From positions 62,001-126,000 of the forward strand of contig NZ_SMKA01000002.1 of assembly GCF_004348455.1 (NCBI RefSeq): a stretch of DNA of 64,000 bases, in the 5' to 3' direction. The notes beneath the pieces are model-generated. The model saw nothing but the letters and a program-made list of their open reading frames with translations, did not search any database and was not told the DNA's origin. Within the stretch, counting starts at the first letter, position 1; every line of letters starts with the position of its first letter. Both the position numbers and the translations under genes were made by a program. Shown here piece by piece: positions 1 through 8,351 of the stretch. This stretch comes from Kribbella albertanoniae (GTDB lineage Bacteria; Actinomycetota; Actinomycetes; Propionibacteriales; Kribbellaceae).

Positions 1-460
1 GCTGATGAACATGGTGCTGTCTTGACCGCCCCGGACAGCCCGGAGGTGCAACCACCTCCGGGCAACCGGCGTGTAACGGTGTTCCAACGTCTTGAGAAGC
101 TCAACAATCACCCGGTCCTCAAGATGATGGTGATGGTAGGCGAGATCGCGGGACTGATTGCGCTGATCGTCGCGGGCATCAAGTGGATCATCCTGCGACC
201 ACGCCGCCGTGGTCGGGTTCCTCGGCGGCCGGCCCGGCCTGGATGTCACGGTCGCCAAGTCCCTCGACCAGGTGCCAGGCGCGCTGGTCGAGGATCTCGA
301 GATCAGAGTCTTCGCCGTCGCGAGCGGCACCCAGGACCCGGCCCGCTGCATCATCGATGCCCGAGGCAACCACCTGCTCACCACCACGGTCCGCAACCCG
401 GGCACGAGGCCGGTGCCGATCCACTCGCCCCAGCCGGGCCTTACGGGCAGAGGCGGGTGA
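1..460 (+). pseudogene. Broken small membrane protein gene, 5' end outside window
   Basis: I do not recognise the family. Frame 1 is open from the left edge and encodes a basic stretch followed by one clear membrane helix (about 130-185: MVGEIAGLIALIVAGIKWII). After about 185 that frame turns into arginine/proline-rich shadow sequence, while frame 2 becomes protein-like and runs to a TGA at 458-460 (GRPGLDVTVAKSLDQVPGAL and on). The simplest reading is one small membrane-anchored protein broken by a frameshift near 185-200. A TTG at 22 could be a start, but the upstream frame stays open. No neighbour gives functional context. Alternatives are two separate small genes or a sequencing error. 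Confidence 0.3.
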
Positions 461-577
461 TGGACTTGATGGGGAACTGCGGTCGGCGGTGGTGATGGGC
501 AGGGACCATTTGCGGGCGACCTGTATCGCCTTCCCCGTCCCAGGCAGACGATCGCCGGCCCCGCTGTTCCGGCTCGC

Positions 578-1423
578 TCAGTGGGCGCTCTTCCATTCTT
601 CGGCCGCTTCGGACATGGTCTTGAAGGGGACTCCGAGCTCCTTGCCGCGTCGGATGAAGTTCTCGACGGTGCGCAGTTTGCTCGCGCGGCCGATCGCGGC
701 GGGGTGCCAGACTCCGGTCAGCGTTCCACCTGGCACCTGGTCGACCAGGAACTCCAGGTCGTCGATCCAGCGTTTGCCGAGTGCAACGACATCGGTGCTG
801 GCGGGGAGCAACAAGCCGGGGGTCATGACGAACTCGAGGAGGACGAAGTCAATGATCGTTCCCAGCGGTACTTCTACCAGGTCGAGCTCGTCGCCGAACT
901 GGACCGGAAGTTCGGGATCGACGACGTCGGCGGTGCGGCAGCGGTACATGCCGTAGTCGCTGCCCCACAAACTGCTGTCGTACCGGAAGCCGTACTCGAC
1001 CAGCAACGAGGTCGTATTGGGCGAAAGATCGGCTGCCGGCGACCGATAGCCGGTCGGGGTGACACCGAGGACCTGATCGAGCGCCTCGAGACCGCGCTCG
1101 ATCATCCGACGCTCGGCCGGTTCGTCGAGATTCGTCGGGACCTCGTGCGCGTAACCATGATGGCCGATCTCGTGGCCCGAGTCGCGGATTCGCTTGCAGA
1201 CGTCCGGGTAGGCCTCAGCGTCCATGCCTGGAATGAACCAGGTGGACTTGACCTCTTCGCGGTCGAGCAGATCCAGAATCCGCGGTGCTGCGACGGTGGC
1301 GGCGAACTCGCCTCGCGAGATGTAGGTCGGCGAGGACAGACCGAGCATGCCCACCCAGAACGAGATGGCGTCCAGGTCGAAGCTGAGACAAACGGACGCG
1401 CCGCTACTTTGTGAGTCGGACAT
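578..1423 (-). CDS. Polysaccharide deacetylase (NodB-homology) family protein
   Basis: A 281-aa protein of the carbohydrate esterase 4 fold. The metal-binding SFDLDA motif (residues 14-19, Asp16 and Asp18) and the HEIGHHGYAH motif (84-93, His89 and His93) are intact, and YRSPA follows near residue 130. Such enzymes hydrolyse C-N bonds of acetylated sugars, allantoin or related amides; no signal peptide is seen, so a cytoplasmic substrate is likely. The start at 1423 is chosen because GGGAG lies just upstream and because the longer frame to 1564 adds low-quality sequence. It is divergent from the acetyltransferase gene. The substrate cannot be deduced. Confidence 0.85.
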   Translation of the reverse strand: MSDSQSSGASVCLSFDLDAISFWVGMLGLSSPTYISRGEFAATVAAPRILDLLDREEVKSTWFIPGMDAEAYPDVCKRIRDSGHEIGHHGYAHEVPTNLDEPAERRMIERGLEALDQVLGVTPTGYRSPAADLSPNTTSLLVEYGFRYDSSLWGSDYGMYRCRTADVVDPELPVQFGDELDLVEVPLGTIIDFVLLEFVMTPGLLLPASTDVVALGKRWIDDLEFLVDQVPGGTLTGVWHPAAIGRASKLRTVENFIRRGKELGVPFKTMSEAAEEWKSAH

Positions 1424-1558
1424 TTCTGGCTCCCACTTCTGTTGATGCAAACGACATCGGGTCTGCGCCGGTCGACGCAGGCTAGGAGTCGTGCGCTGGC
1501 AGTGGATAGGAATCGAATTCCTCCCCTCCCTGCAGCTGCGGCTGATATTCAAGGAAGC

Positions 1559-2344
1559 ATGCACACGGCGAGACGCATTGCAGGGCTCGCGGCGCAGCTC
1601 GCGGCGAATCGGGCCTTCTTGCTCTCGTGGGATCGTGGCCAGGCTGCGGACAGCGAGCGCGGCCTGGTCATGTACCGAAGCGAGGTTCAGTATGCCCCGC
1701 TGAACGGCGTACTCCGGATCAATGACTGCGACATCGATCGTGCACTGACCGACGCTCGGCAGAACTTCGCTGGGCTTCCTTGGGTCTGGTGGGTGGGTCC
1801 GGACAGTGCGCCGGAGACGGCCGACGAGCTTCTACGGCGCGGAGCGGCGGAGCTGGAACGGCTTCCGGTCCTGGTGATGGATGCTTCGCTGGCGGCTTCC
1901 GTCCAGGCCCCGGCCGGAATCGCGATCGATCGGGTGCGCGGCCCTGCGGAACTGACAGAGTTCGTGCTCGCTCACAGTTTCGCCGCTTCGCTGCGAGCGC
2001 CGGACGTCCGGCTGATGGTCGCGCACGAAGCCGCGCTGCTGCGCGCGGAAAGAGTCGATCTATTCGCCGCACGGGCCGGCGGTCGCATCGTCGGGACGTC
2101 CATGGCGTGGGTCAGCCATGGCGTCACGGGGATCTACCTGGTCGGAACGCACCCTGACTTCAGAGGTAGCGGGATCGGCACCGCCCTGACTGCCGCGGCC
2201 GTGCGGGCCGGCGAAGCCAGGGGAGGGCAGGTCGCCGCGCTGACCGCCAGTGCGATGGGGGAGCCGGTCTACCGCCGGATGGGCTTTTCCGAAGTAACGC
2301 AGTACCGGCTGCTGTCTGTCCCTACGTGGTCTGAACCCAACTGA
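1559..2344 (+). CDS. GNAT family N-acetyltransferase
   Basis: A 261-aa acetyl-CoA-dependent N-acetyltransferase. The GNAT core is in the C-terminal half, with the acetyl-CoA loop GTHPDFRGSGIGTAL followed by the VYRRMGF strand typical of the family. The N-terminal half (about 130 aa) is variable and probably forms a second, degenerate GNAT-like domain. The ATG at 1559 follows AAGGA; a longer open frame from 1442 lacks coding character. It lies 13 bp upstream of the acylase gene and may be co-transcribed with it. The substrate is unknown. Confidence 0.8.
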   Translation: MHTARRIAGLAAQLAANRAFLLSWDRGQAADSERGLVMYRSEVQYAPLNGVLRINDCDIDRALTDARQNFAGLPWVWWVGPDSAPETADELLRRGAAELERLPVLVMDASLAASVQAPAGIAIDRVRGPAELTEFVLAHSFAASLRAPDVRLMVAHEAALLRAERVDLFAARAGGRIVGTSMAWVSHGVTGIYLVGTHPDFRGSGIGTALTAAAVRAGEARGGQVAALTASAMGEPVYRRMGFSEVTQYRLLSVPTWSEPN

Positions 2345-2357
2345 AACGAGACGTGGA

Positions 2358-4352
2358 GTGAATCCTCAGGTACACCGCGACGCGTATGGCGTACCCCATG
2401 TGCAGGCCGGCGACCCGCTCAGCCTTGTCCGCCTCCAGGGCGCGACCACAGCTCATGACCGTGCCTGGCAGCTCGAGTACGCGAGGCATCAGTTCAACGG
2501 GACGACCGCTGCCTTCCTCGGCCCGGACGCCGTACCGTGGGACACGTTCGCCCGCCAGGCACGGCTCGCCGACACCGCTCGGCAGTGCTTCGAGGCGTTG
2601 GACTCCTCGACGGCCGAGTGGGTGACGGCATATGTCGACGGGGTCAACTCAGCTCTTCCCTCAGCCGAGGCTCCGGAGTTCGTGGAGACGGGGCTGACAC
2701 CGGGCGAGTGGGAGCCGTGGACGCCGCTGGGGATCTGGCTCGTTCTGCACGTCCTGTTCGCGGGCTTCCCTGGGAAACTGTGGCGAACGCATGTCGCGGA
2801 GCGGCTGGGCGAGGAGTACCTCGAGCTCTTCACGGCGGAAGGGCCGACAGCGTCCGGCAGCAACGGTTGGCTGATCCCCGGCTCCTCGACCTCGACCGGG
2901 CAGCCGATCATCGCCGGTGACCCGCACCGCTACGTCGAGCACCCCGGCGTGTACCAGCAGATCCGGCTTACTTGCCCGGAGTACGACGTACTGGGTCTGG
3001 CCGTGCCGGGGGTTCCCGGGCTCGCGCACTTCGCTCACACCGGCAAGGTGGCGTGGGCGATCACCAACTCTGCTGCCGACTACCAGGACCTGTACGCCGA
3101 GCAGCTCCGGCGGACCGGCTCATCCGTCGAAGCGCTCGGTCCGTCCGGCTGGGCGCCCGCCGCATTGCACACCGAGGTCGTCGAGGTGGCCGGAGCGGAC
3201 GCGGTGACGATCGAGGTGATCGAGACCGAGCGTGGCCCGATCATTGTCGACCGTGCTGACCAGACGATCAGCCTGCGCCATCCGCCGCGCGTTCTGCACC
3301 GGCTCGGCTTCGAAGTGATTCCGCGGTTGCTGCAGGCAACGAGCGTCGCTGAGGTCGACGCTGCCCTGGAGGATTGGGTCGAGCCGGTCAACGTCGTGAT
3401 GGCCGCTGACACCGACGGCGGGCTGCTGCATCGGGTCGCCGGTGCAGTCCCGCGCCGGCACCAGGCGAACATGCTCCGCGTCGTCCCGGCCTGGGAGGCT
3501 GCCTACGCGTGGGACGGCTGGCTGCCGATGCCGAGCGAAGAGGTTATCGGGCCGATTTCGATGGGGAACGCCCGCGAGATCGCCGCGCCGCTCGGCGTCG
3601 AGTTCGCGCCACCGCATCGGACCCGGCGCATCCGCGAGCTGCTGCTGCAGCGTTCCGACTGGTCGGTCGACCAGATGCCGGCCATCCACACCGACACCTA
3701 CCTCGGCTCGGTCGGCAGCATTCTCGACCTCCTCCCCGGCCTACTCGGCCTGAGCGCCGAACCCGTTGCCCTCCGCAACGAGCTGTTGGCCTGGGATCGG
3801 CGGATGGACGCCACCAGTACCACCGCCTCGACGTACGTCGCCCTCCGCAAAGCCGTCATCGTCCGCTTGGCTGACCACTTCAACACTCTGGAGAAGCCCG
3901 ACTGGCCGGAACTCTTCGCGCCGCTCCTGGACGTCCACACCCGCACCACTTACGCCTTGGAGAACCTCCTCGCCTCCACCGTTCTCGATGTCCTACCGAT
4001 CGTCAGGGCCGGGCTGGAAGAAGTAGCCGCCGCCAAGCCGCGCTCACCCTGGGGCGAAACCCACCAGCTCACCCCGCTCCACCCGCTGCGTACGCCCCTC
4101 TTCACCCAGACCGAAGACCCGATCGACTTGGCCCTCAGCGGCGACCGCGACTGCGTATGGTCCACCACGAGCATCCCCGGCTGCACCGATCTCTGTCTCC
4201 AGGCCTCCGCCGCACGCTACGCCTGGGACCTCGCGGACCGCGACGCCAGCTCGTGGGTCGTCCCACTGGGCGCCTCCGGCATCCAAGGAACGCCCCACCA
4301 CCACGACCAACTCGCACTCTGGCTGGCCGGCAAGCTGATCCCAGTCGTCTAG
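2358..4352 (+). CDS. Penicillin acylase family Ntn hydrolase
   Basis: A 664-aa protein of the penicillin/cephalosporin/homoserine-lactone acylase family. These are made as a precursor that self-cleaves so that a serine becomes the N-terminal nucleophile of the beta chain. The expected SNGW motif is at residues 168-171 (Ser168 predicted nucleophile), after about 167 residues of alpha chain and spacer, and GQPIIAGDPH follows as in family members. There is no obvious signal peptide, so it may be cytoplasmic. It starts with GTG, 13 bp after the acetyltransferase. It lies outside the SARP-box region, so I do not assign it to the cluster, although an amide-cleaving role cannot be excluded. Confidence 0.85.
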   Translation: MNPQVHRDAYGVPHVQAGDPLSLVRLQGATTAHDRAWQLEYARHQFNGTTAAFLGPDAVPWDTFARQARLADTARQCFEALDSSTAEWVTAYVDGVNSALPSAEAPEFVETGLTPGEWEPWTPLGIWLVLHVLFAGFPGKLWRTHVAERLGEEYLELFTAEGPTASGSNGWLIPGSSTSTGQPIIAGDPHRYVEHPGVYQQIRLTCPEYDVLGLAVPGVPGLAHFAHTGKVAWAITNSAADYQDLYAEQLRRTGSSVEALGPSGWAPAALHTEVVEVAGADAVTIEVIETERGPIIVDRADQTISLRHPPRVLHRLGFEVIPRLLQATSVAEVDAALEDWVEPVNVVMAADTDGGLLHRVAGAVPRRHQANMLRVVPAWEAAYAWDGWLPMPSEEVIGPISMGNAREIAAPLGVEFAPPHRTRRIRELLLQRSDWSVDQMPAIHTDTYLGSVGSILDLLPGLLGLSAEPVALRNELLAWDRRMDATSTTASTYVALRKAVIVRLADHFNTLEKPDWPELFAPLLDVHTRTTYALENLLASTVLDVLPIVRAGLEEVAAAKPRSPWGETHQLTPLHPLRTPLFTQTEDPIDLALSGDRDCVWSTTSIPGCTDLCLQASAARYAWDLADRDASSWVVPLGASGIQGTPHHHDQLALWLAGKLIPVV

Positions 4353-4375
4353 CCCGCTTCGTGGCTTCTTGGTCT

Positions 4376-4498
4376 GTCGGACGAGTTCGGCCAGCAAGCG
4401 ATACCGGCCCCCACCTCAGAGATCTCGGAGGCATGTTCGAAGACCGTGACGTCGTGGCCGGTCCGTGCGAGCACCACCGCGGCAGTGGCTCCCCCCAA
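4376..4498 (-). pseudogene. Remnant: N-terminus of FAD-dependent monooxygenase
   Basis: Read on the minus strand, this stretch encodes about 41 residues typical of the N-terminal FAD-binding part of aromatic-ring monooxygenases (salicylate hydroxylase type): GGATAAVVLARTGHDVTVFE, then SEVGAGI and a WPNS segment. The usual GAGI...PN signature is recognisable. No start codon context and no downstream continuation exist; the frame dissolves toward 4353, where the acylase gene ends. It abuts the LuxR remnant almost exactly, so this is a deletion scar. Confidence 0.55.
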
Positions 4499-4605
4499 CC
4501 GTCAACACCCACATCCGCTGGATCTACGCCAAGCTCGGCGCGACAGATCGCCGTACCGCCGTCGAACGCGGCCGCGAGCTCCGTCTGCTCTCGACGACCC
4601 ACTAG
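4498..4605 (+). pseudogene. Remnant: C-terminal HTH of LuxR-family regulator
   Basis: The frame from 4498 to the TAG at 4603-4605 encodes TVNTHIRWIYAKLGATDRRT followed by AVERGRELRLL. This is the recognition helix and end of a LuxR-type (LAL/MalT-like) DNA-binding domain. Everything upstream (sensor part and the first HTH helices) is missing and replaced by the opposite-strand monooxygenase remnant. It is not expected to be functional. Confidence 0.6.
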
Positions 4606-4665
4606 GAGTCGTACACCCAGGATCACCGCGCTGACCTGCGGTAGACCTGTTGGCGGGAGGTGCTG

Positions 4666-5265
4666 ATGGGGCTGCGTGAGGTGAAGCGGGCACGGACTCG
4701 CCGGGTGCTCGCGGACAAGGCTGTCGAGCTGTTCACCGAGTACGGGTTCAGCCGGACGACGGTCGAGCAGATCGCCGAGGCCGCGGAGGTCGGGCCGACC
4801 ACGCTCTACCGCTACTTCCCGACCAAGGAATCGCTCGTCCTCGAGTTCTTCGAGGACTGCTTCCGCGACGCCACCACCTGGCTGCGCGAACAACCCCGCA
4901 TCACGGTTCCCGAGCTCTTGCGAGCCCTTGTCGAGCGGGTCCTGCACGAAGTGGAAGCCCGCCCCGACCGCGTCCGTGTGACCATCGCCCTGGCCGCCCA
5001 GACGCCGTCGATCAGCGCCTACCTCAGCGAGCTCAACACCCGGTTTCGTACGAGGGTCGCGGCTGAACTCGTCCGCCGCCTGCCCGATGCCGATCCCCAC
5101 CGCACTGCGTTCACCGCAGCGTTGATGGCCGGTACCACTGTGAACACCATCGACACAGTCATCCGCTTCTGGTCCGAAAACCCCAACCACCTGGGTCCCG
5201 TCCCGCTGGCACATCAGGCGATGACCCTGCTGGCTCACACCGAATGCGGGGCCCCGCGGCCGTGA
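4666..5265 (+). CDS. TetR family transcriptional regulator
   Basis: A 199-aa regulator. The N-terminal helix-turn-helix is classical (ELFTEYGFSRTTVEQIAEAA, then VGPTTLYRYFPTKESLV), followed by a divergent ligand-binding half rich in arginine and alanine. The ATG at 4666 is preferred over the GTG at 4660 because GGGAGG at 4655-4660 gives ideal spacing to it. It lies 76 bp upstream of the RraA-like gene in the same orientation and could control it or the decayed locus to its left. The ligand is unknown. Confidence 0.88.
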   Translation: MGLREVKRARTRRVLADKAVELFTEYGFSRTTVEQIAEAAEVGPTTLYRYFPTKESLVLEFFEDCFRDATTWLREQPRITVPELLRALVERVLHEVEARPDRVRVTIALAAQTPSISAYLSELNTRFRTRVAAELVRRLPDADPHRTAFTAALMAGTTVNTIDTVIRFWSENPNHLGPVPLAHQAMTLLAHTECGAPRP

Positions 5266-5341
5266 CGACGATGTCACAGGAACCTGCTGTGCCCTGTCTA
5301 TCAACACGAATCAGTGATTTCACCGAAAGGGGAAGCCGGAG

Positions 5342-6025
5342 ATGTTGGAGAGGTTCAAGGATTTCAGTACGGCGAACGTGGCGGATGCCTGTCAGCGATT
5401 GGGAGTGCCTGTCCGGGCGGTGCCGCTGAAGGCAGCCATCGGTGAGCGCGTTGCCGGCCGGGTACTCCCAGTTCAGCACTCGGGCAGCTTGGACGTCGTC
5501 TTCGAGGCGATCGGCTTGGCCGGGCCAGGCGACGTACTGGTCATCGACAACGCTGGCCGCCGCGACGAAGGCTGCTTCGGAGACCTCCTGGCGATCGAGG
5601 CCGAGTATGCCCAGCTGTCAGGAGCTGTCATCTGGGGCGTGCATCGTGACACGGCGGGCCTGAGGAAGGTCGGTCTGCCGGTCTTCAGTCTCGGCGAAGT
5701 GCCGACCTACCCCTGGCGCCTCGGCCCGGCCCCCGCCGATCCGTTCTCGACGGCAACTGTCGGAGACTGTCAAGTGACCCGCGAGGACGTCGTGCTGGGT
5801 GATGAGGACGGTGTCCTCTTCATCCCGGGCGATCGCCTGGATGAACTGTTCGACCTGGCTGAAGCCATCAAGAAGAACGAGGACCGCCAGATCGCCGCTG
5901 TCCGGGCAGGCCACCCGCTCCGCGAGCAAATGAAGTTCGACGAGTACTTGAAACTGCGCGCCACCGATCCGTCGCTGACGTTCCCCGGCTACCTGCACAC
6001 CCTCTCAACCACCGCCAAGAAGTAG
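5342..6025 (+). CDS. RraA / HMG-aldolase-like family protein
   Basis: A 227-aa protein of the RraA superfamily, which includes RNase E inhibitors and class II 4-hydroxy-4-methyl-2-oxoglutarate aldolases. The phosphate/oxaloacetate-site segment GCFGDLLA and the WGVHRDTAGLRKVGLPVFSLG region are present, with VVLGDEDGVLFIP near the C-terminus as in the family. Aldolase-type members bind a divalent metal through an Asp after the RD pair. GGGGAAG precedes the ATG. It probably acts as an aldolase or decarboxylase on a small keto acid. The exact reaction is not deducible, and older labels such as demethylmenaquinone methyltransferase are misnomers. Confidence 0.78.
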   Translation: MLERFKDFSTANVADACQRLGVPVRAVPLKAAIGERVAGRVLPVQHSGSLDVVFEAIGLAGPGDVLVIDNAGRRDEGCFGDLLAIEAEYAQLSGAVIWGVHRDTAGLRKVGLPVFSLGEVPTYPWRLGPAPADPFSTATVGDCQVTREDVVLGDEDGVLFIPGDRLDELFDLAEAIKKNEDRQIAAVRAGHPLREQMKFDEYLKLRATDPSLTFPGYLHTLSTTAKK

Positions 6026-6586
6026 CCCCGGCAGCGTCGATACGAACCGACAGTTCGACCCGGTCCAGACCCGATCGGGTCGGATGTCTTCAGCGGCGGA
6101 TCGTTTGTCTATCGTCCAGAACAGACGCAGCCGTTGTCTGGTTCAGATCGGTCGGATCGCAAGGGATGACCTCGTTGTCCGTTGAGCGGTCACACCTGAT
6201 CGTCTCATCCTCGGCCTCTGCGTCAATCCCGAGATCTCCAAGACCTAGCAGCTGTCAGAGGTGAACGCGACGAAGGGATCCGCAGCGCGAGCGATCCCGA
6301 TGACCGCACCACCTCAACCGGTGTTTGCCGCCTGCCGATTCCTCCTCAACAGGACTCCATGGCGGCACACTTCGACGCTGGCGCCATCCGCCTCACCTGG
6401 CCCGCTGACCCGCCATGAACCACGACGACGACGACCTCAACGAGTCCTCGGTCTGCGCTGAGCGGTGGGTAGCCAGGAGCAGGGCGCGAGCGGCGTACCG
6501 GGAGCCGAAGCCGTGATGACGGATGAGGCGGCCTATGGCAGACAGCGCCCTACCTGGAGCGTTGGACTGAGCAGAGCCTCGGGCCT
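6026..6586. other. Gene-poor interval with one perfect palindrome
   Basis: No convincing reading frame is present on either strand over about 560 bp; the open frames are short and lack family features. A perfect 14-bp palindrome, GACCCGATCGGGTC, lies at 6068-6081, about 40 bp after the RraA-like gene. It could be an operator or part of a weak terminator. The right end leads into the first SARP-type box. Confidence 0.4.
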
Positions 6587-6605
6587 GTATGCGGAGAGTA
6601 TGTAG
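6587..6605 (+). promoter_or_regulatory. SARP-type direct repeat before flavin reductase gene
   Basis: GTAT occurs at 6587-6590 and again at 6598-6601, exactly 11 bp apart. A possible -10 (AACTAT, 6612-6617) follows 8 bp after the second heptamer, the spacing usual for SARP promoters. It is the leftmost member of the window-wide set. Confidence 0.5.
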
Positions 6606-6662
6606 CTCCTGAACTATGACACAGAGCAAGGGGATCGCACGTTGTTTCGCGGGAGGTAACGC

Positions 6663-7316
6663 ATGCATCGGAATCTGGGATGTGTAATGACGACGTCGCA
6701 TCCTGGACCCCGTGCTGACACTGATGGATCGCGACGCGGTGAGGAGCATGCTGTCGATGCGGAAGTGTTTCGATCGGCCTTTCGTAGGCATCCGGCAGGG
6801 GTAGTGGTGATTACAGCCGATGCAGGATCCGGACCAGTGGGGTTCACCGCAAGTTCCTTGGTATCGGTGAGCCTGCAGCCGCCGCTGATCGCGTTCACCA
6901 TCACCACCGGTGCGTCGAGTTGGCCAACAATCGGGTCGGTCGAGAGTCTGGTCGTAAATTTTCTCGCCGCTGGGCAGGCGTCGATCGCGAGATGCTTCGC
7001 TCAGTTGGGAGCCGATCGGTTCTCGGAGCCTACGAGGTGGTCAAGGTTGCCAACCGGTGAACCCGTGCTTGATGAGGCGCCTGGGCACCTTCGTGTCGTC
7101 GTTGAGAATCGTTGGCCTGTTGGCGATCATCGGTTGGTTGTCGCCTGTGTTGTCGATCATGCGGGACGATCCGACTACGAACCTTTGATTTACCATGACG
7201 GCGGCTACACCACGGTCGATCGTGGTCATGGTGGAGACGCCTCACTACAACGCCGCTCGTCAGCTTCCGAAGATCTGGAGTTGCCCGGCCCCGATGCTGA
7301 CGGTTCCCGAGCTTAA
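6663..7316 (+). CDS. Flavin reductase-like FMN-binding protein
   Basis: A 217-aa protein with the split-barrel flavin-binding fold of HpaC/ActVB-type reductases. The family core is evident: FRSAFRRHPAGVVVITAD at about residues 36-53, GFTASSLVSVSLQPPLIAF, and a later VVNFLAAGQ segment. Such enzymes reduce FMN or FAD with NAD(P)H and supply reduced flavin to a monooxygenase. GGGAGG at 6650-6655 fixes the ATG at 6663. The 3' end overlaps the convergent MOSC gene by 57 bp, and the last 25 residues look non-conserved. A SARP-type box upstream suggests it belongs to the cluster; its oxygenase partner is not obvious. Confidence 0.8.
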   Translation: MHRNLGCVMTTSHPGPRADTDGSRRGEEHAVDAEVFRSAFRRHPAGVVVITADAGSGPVGFTASSLVSVSLQPPLIAFTITTGASSWPTIGSVESLVVNFLAAGQASIARCFAQLGADRFSEPTRWSRLPTGEPVLDEAPGHLRVVVENRWPVGDHRLVVACVVDHAGRSDYEPLIYHDGGYTTVDRGHGGDASLQRRSSASEDLELPGPDADGSRA

Positions 7317-7787
7317 GGGAAGTGCCCGAATACCGCCGCGGCTGCGGAGCGCCTGGAAGGCACCTGGATGGAGACCAACGTCCATCCAGGCACAGGGACT
7401 CGCCGGCGCGAGTGCCTGGAAGGCGACCGGACCCGATCCAGTGTCGAGACTGAACTGTTTTCCGAGACGACGGTCGTTGCCTGGGCCGCGACCGGCTGCG
7501 AGTCTGTCCATTGCATAGCCGCGTAGCGTGATGTTGCGTCGGGTCCGCAACGGGTCGATCGGTTCGGTCAGGTGCAGCTCTTCCTGCACATGGTCGAGCG
7601 ACGCAGCGTCCATTAGAGTTACCGCAGTACGACGACGCACGTCCGCACCGAAGTATCGGTCGCCGACGATGCCGAGTCCCGCGCGGACCTCGATCGATTG
7701 TCGGCCCACGGGACGAGGATCCGGCAGCGGTCCGTCCTGGGGATTCCCGTCGTACGAATGGACGGGGGACGCCATCAAGGCGACCAC
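7260..7787 (-). CDS. MOSC domain-containing protein
   Basis: A protein of about 175 aa with the MOSC (molybdenum-cofactor sulfurase C-terminal) fold. The N-terminal MVALMASPVHSYDGNPQDGP-type opening, the GIVGDRYFG segment, RRNITLRG, and the SPCAWMD segment carrying the conserved cysteine are all visible, ending with the GGIRA and SIG strands. MOSC proteins handle sulfur transfer or reduce N-oxygenated compounds with Moco. The frame is open to a GTG at 7862, but the SARP-type box places a transcription start near 7858, so the GTG at 7787 is preferred. It is convergent with the flavin reductase. Confidence 0.7.
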   Translation of the reverse strand: MVALMASPVHSYDGNPQDGPLPDPRPVGRQSIEVRAGLGIVGDRYFGADVRRRTAVTLMDAASLDHVQEELHLTEPIDPLRTRRNITLRGYAMDRLAAGRGPGNDRRLGKQFSLDTGSGPVAFQALAPASPCAWMDVGLHPGAFQALRSRGGIRALPLSSGTVSIGAGQLQIFGS

Positions 7788-7881
7788 CTCGACCGCGATC
7801 TGCGCGCCGCGGACCTCTTGCTGATCGAGCAAGGTGCCGACCCCTTCCAGACGAGTTTCCACCCCAGGGTGCCGGGCCCGC

Positions 7882-7909
7882 CTACAGCAGAACTACACGG
7901 CGGCTATGG
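7882..7909 (-). promoter_or_regulatory. SARP-type triple repeat before MOSC gene
   Basis: On the minus strand ATA, GTA and GTA triplets sit at 7905-7907, 7894-7896 and 7883-7885, each 11 bp apart. The central 16 bp (TGTAGTTCTGCTGTA plus flanks) are nearly identical to the box at 40797-40823. Confidence 0.65.
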
Positions 7910-7910
7910 G

Positions 7911-8291
7911 TCAGTCCGTGTAGAGGCAGAAGGGATGTCCGGCCGGATCGAGCATGACGCGGACGTCGTCCTGCGGCTGGTGGTCGCTGAGTTCCGCACC
8001 TGCTTCAACCGCGTGCGCGACAGCCGTGTCGAGGTCATCGACCTCGAGATCGAGGTGGACCTGCATCTGCTGTTTTCCGTCCGCGCTCGGCCACACCGGC
8101 CGCTCGAACCGCTGCTCCGTCTGGAAGGACAGGTTGTAGCCAGCGTTCTTGCTGGGTGCCAGCGTCATCCATCCCGGTTCGTCGGCGAACACCTCCCAGC
8201 CGAGCAGACGCTGGTAAAAGCGGCCGAGTTCCTGTGCGTCCGGAGCGTTCAGTGAGACCCCGAACCAGGTCTTCTTCGTTCGCAGAACCAT
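7911..8291 (-). CDS. VOC family (glyoxalase/bleomycin-resistance fold) protein
   Basis: A 126-aa single-chain vicinal-oxygen-chelate protein. It opens with WFGVSLNAPDAQELGRFYQR, has a central MQVHLDLEVDDLDTAVAHAV strand-helix, and closes with VMLDPAGHPFCLY, the standard VOC pattern. The usual metal ligand near the N-terminus (His) is replaced by Gly/Val, so it may be a binding or resistance protein rather than an enzyme. It lies 60 bp downstream of the TPP enzyme gene in the same orientation and is probably in its transcript. The ligand is unknown. Confidence 0.8.
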   Translation of the reverse strand: MVLRTKKTWFGVSLNAPDAQELGRFYQRLLGWEVFADEPGWMTLAPSKNAGYNLSFQTEQRFERPVWPSADGKQQMQVHLDLEVDDLDTAVAHAVEAGAELSDHQPQDDVRVMLDPAGHPFCLYTD

Positions 8292-8351
8292 GTTGACACC
8301 TTGCCCTGGTCAACTCGGGGCGTGGTGTAGCGACACTCCAGGCGGCTTCCG

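Noticed and set aside
2358-4352. Penicillin acylase as the LmbA-type (Ntn) enzyme of the cluster
   Set aside because: LmbA-type enzymes are gamma-glutamyltransferase-like, a different Ntn subfamily, and this gene lies outside the SARP-box region.
4135-5307. Long minus-strand open frame of 390 codons opposite the TetR gene
   Set aside because: Composition is arginine/glycine-rich shadow typical of high-GC third-position bias; the plus strand holds recognisable TetR sequence.
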